Shown here piece by piece: positions 36,811 to 37,721 of a stretch of DNA of 37,721 nt. Made by a program: the position numbers and the translations under genes. This DNA is from a virus. The stretch lies in IMG/VR virus record IMGVR_UViG_3300022540_000108, positions 1 to 37,721 of that record; one strand, given 5' to 3'. Every line of letters begins with the position of its first letter. Positions within the stretch are counted from its first letter, which is position 1. The notes below the pieces were generated by a model that saw nothing but the letters and a program-made list of their open reading frames with translations, made no database searches and was not told the origin of the DNA.

Positions 36811-37005
36811 ATGGGGATGGGGACGTGGGTATTAATAATGGTTATAGTGGGGCCTTCTGCCGGTAGTGTGATAACAACTTCAGTGGGATTCTACACACAA
36901 GTAAACTGTCAAGAAGCACGTGCAACTCTACTTGCTAATTTAGAGGCAGGAGACAGGTTACACATGAAAGAATACAGTTTTAGTTTCTGTACACGTAGAA
37001 AATAG
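36811..37005 (+). CDS. Small secreted or membrane protein, 64 aa
   Basis: GAAGGGG precedes ATG 36811. The N-terminal 25 residues are hydrophobic (MGMGTWVLIMVIVGPSAGSV), then a polar domain with two Cys (VNCQEA and FSFCTRRK) that could form a disulfide. It could be a signal-anchored periplasmic protein. It is the last rightward gene before the terminator. Confidence 0.62.
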   Translation: MGMGTWVLIMVIVGPSAGSVITTSVGFYTQVNCQEARATLLANLEAGDRLHMKEYSFSFCTRRK

Positions 37006-37013
37006 AAGATTAA

Positions 37014-37046
37014 GAGGATGCTGATGACTTCTATTTAGATAACTAG
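37014..37046 (+). pseudogene. Remnant of a gene end related to 36233-36511
   Basis: Bases 37014-37035 match 36449-36470 closely (one mismatch) in the same reading frame: the remnant reads EDADDFYLDN-stop, the gene EDADNFYLNM. There is an in-frame stop just upstream, so it is a broken duplicate of about ten codons, probably left by a recombination event around the two membrane genes. Confidence 0.55.
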
Positions 37047-37071
37047 CATTCGCAAACTGGAAACCTTAGAG

Positions 37072-37094
37072 ACCTGGCAACAGCTGGGTTTTTT
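37072..37094 (+). terminator. Rho-independent terminator of the rightward operon
   Basis: Stem ACCTGGC, loop AACA, stem GCTGGGT (two G-U pairs), then a run of T (37089-37094). It closes the 34.2-37.0 kb operon. Confidence 0.8.
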
Positions 37095-37268
37095 ATTGTC
37101 CAGAGGAAAGTGAAATATATTGTTTTGTAATACCAGTGTTCATTTTTATTGAACAAGCTGTAATTATGAACAAGGTGAAAACCATTTATATTGTTTTGTA
37201 ACCTGAGACCATGGGCACCACCCTCCCACAGAAGTCAAGGGGGATGTACCCCCACCTATGTAAAGTTT

Positions 37269-37331
37269 GTGTAAAGATTCCTAACAGTAGTATATCTTCA
37301 TCTGCTTGTCAAGTGTAAAGATTGTGTAAAG
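37269..37331. repeat. Iterons GTGTAAAG x3
   Basis: Copies at 37269-37276, 37313-37320 and 37324-37331. The last two are 11 bp apart and directly abut GTCAAG (37308-37313), giving the compound element GTCAAGTGTAAAGATTGTG also seen, with changes, at 37499-37522. Confidence 0.6.
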
Positions 37332-37498
37332 ATTCCCTTAGTTTCTGTAAGCACCCCTCCCTAAGCATTCTCCCCACCACCCTAGAATACTACGTAAGCT
37401 CTCTATAAGCTCAGTGACGAGGAGATTACTACTAAGGGTAGGCATTGCTATGGGTAGGAATATTAGGGAGGTTTAGAAGAGCTTACAGGAGGGAGGTT

Positions 37499-37522
37499 GT
37501 CAAGTGTAAAGATAGTGTAAAA
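37499..37522. repeat. Compound repeat GTCAAG + GTGTAAAR x2
   Basis: GTCAAG (37499-37504), GTGTAAAG (37504-37511) and GTGTAAAA (37515-37522): the same order and 11-bp spacing as the element at 37308. Confidence 0.6.
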
Positions 37523-37579
37523 TACTTTCTTAAGGTCAACGTCCGTCCCGTCCTAGTTCAAACCTTCTCTCATACTATA

Positions 37580-37608
37580 AGTATAGTACGGATGGGCTAA
37601 GAAGTCAA
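37580..37608 (-). promoter_or_regulatory. Leftward promoter with overlapping inverted repeat
   Basis: On the minus strand: TTGACT (37608-37603), 17 bp, TATACT (37585-37580). The inverted repeat TACTAT-AAGT-ATAGTA (37573-37588) covers the -10. It resembles the promoter at 314-342. Its transcript would run through the non-coding stretch towards 37.1 kb; no ORF follows. Confidence 0.6.
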
Positions 37609-37666
37609 GGCTCTAGGAAGCTATTAAATAATAATATAACATTATGTGTTTCTTAAGATGCAGGTG

Positions 37667-37721
37667 TATATATACAACAGGCCTAGGAGGCTCTCTGACA
37701 AGAGATATATTCTTCAAGAGG
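37667..37721. repeat. 55-bp terminal direct repeat (right copy)
   Basis: Identical to 1-55; see the left copy. One copy should be removed when the genome is treated as a circle. Confidence 0.95.

Larger units (their letters stand above)
37095..37666. other. Non-coding, repeat-rich stretch right of the rightward operon
   Basis: There is no convincing gene. It contains a duplicated TATATTGTTTTGTAA-like element (about 37117 and 37177), an inverted repeat GTTCA/TGAAC (37139-37155), four GTCAAG elements (37234, 37308, 37499, 37604), GTGTAAAG repeats and a leftward promoter. Through the circular join it continues into 1-133. Confidence 0.7.

Overview
The window is a complete or nearly complete genome of a tailed phage. 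The first 55 bases are repeated exactly at the end (1-55 = 37667-37721), so it is best read as a circular assembly of a 37,666 bp unit with a 55-base overlap. Gene content indicates a virulent, long-tailed (siphovirus-type) phage of a bacterium: a T7-like family A DNA polymerase with Tyr at the position equivalent to E. coli Pol I F762, a primase-helicase, terminase, a portal, a P22-type coat protein, a short tape measure, and no recognisable integrase or lysogeny repressor. Canonical sigma-70 promoters, a GH24 lysozyme, a 3TM-type holin and a signal-peptide M48 protease fit a Gram-negative host, but the host cannot be named from the sequence.

Layout. (1) 37.1 kb through the join to 0.8 kb: about 1.4 kb, mostly non-coding and rich in short repeats (GTGTAAAG pairs spaced 11 bp, GTCAAG elements, several promoters); a candidate replication or regulatory region. 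(2) 0.8-15.4 kb, minus strand: densely overlapping early and replication genes. These are tiny ORFs, a sigma-70-like factor, dUTPase, a YopX-like protein, a ClpP-like protease, nucleotide hydrolases, a metallophosphoesterase, an HNH nuclease, a PD-(D/E)XK exonuclease, an SSB-like protein, DNA polymerase, primase-helicase and a ClpX-like ATPase. Several TTGACA-N17-TATAGT promoters lie inside. (3) 15.45-16.63 kb, plus strand: an isolated lysozyme gene followed by a strong promoter, about 460 nt of highly structured apparently non-coding RNA starting with a tRNA-like mini-helix, and a terminator. (4) 34.0 down to 16.67 kb, minus strand: holin, terminase, portal, scaffold, coat, connectors, tail tube, tail chaperones with a -1 frameshift site, tape measure, fibres and tail tip. 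(5) 34.1-37.1 kb, plus strand: small accessory genes, including a second structured RNA or leader, an FmdB-like zinc ribbon, a secreted M48 protease and small membrane proteins, ending in a terminator.

How it may work together. Early leftward genes look driven by host sigma-70. The phage sigma factor may then serve a second promoter class: three sites (391, 34102 and, inverted, 34016) share TGTCnnAAATC upstream of an extended -10. The inverted one drives the packaging, structural and holin genes. The phage also carries a ClpX-like ATPase that keeps the IGF loop used for ClpP docking, and a ClpP-like peptidase, suggesting a self-encoded ClpXP-type protease. The most unusual items are the structured RNA at 16.17-16.62 kb, this ClpX/ClpP pair and the candidate phage-sigma promoter class.
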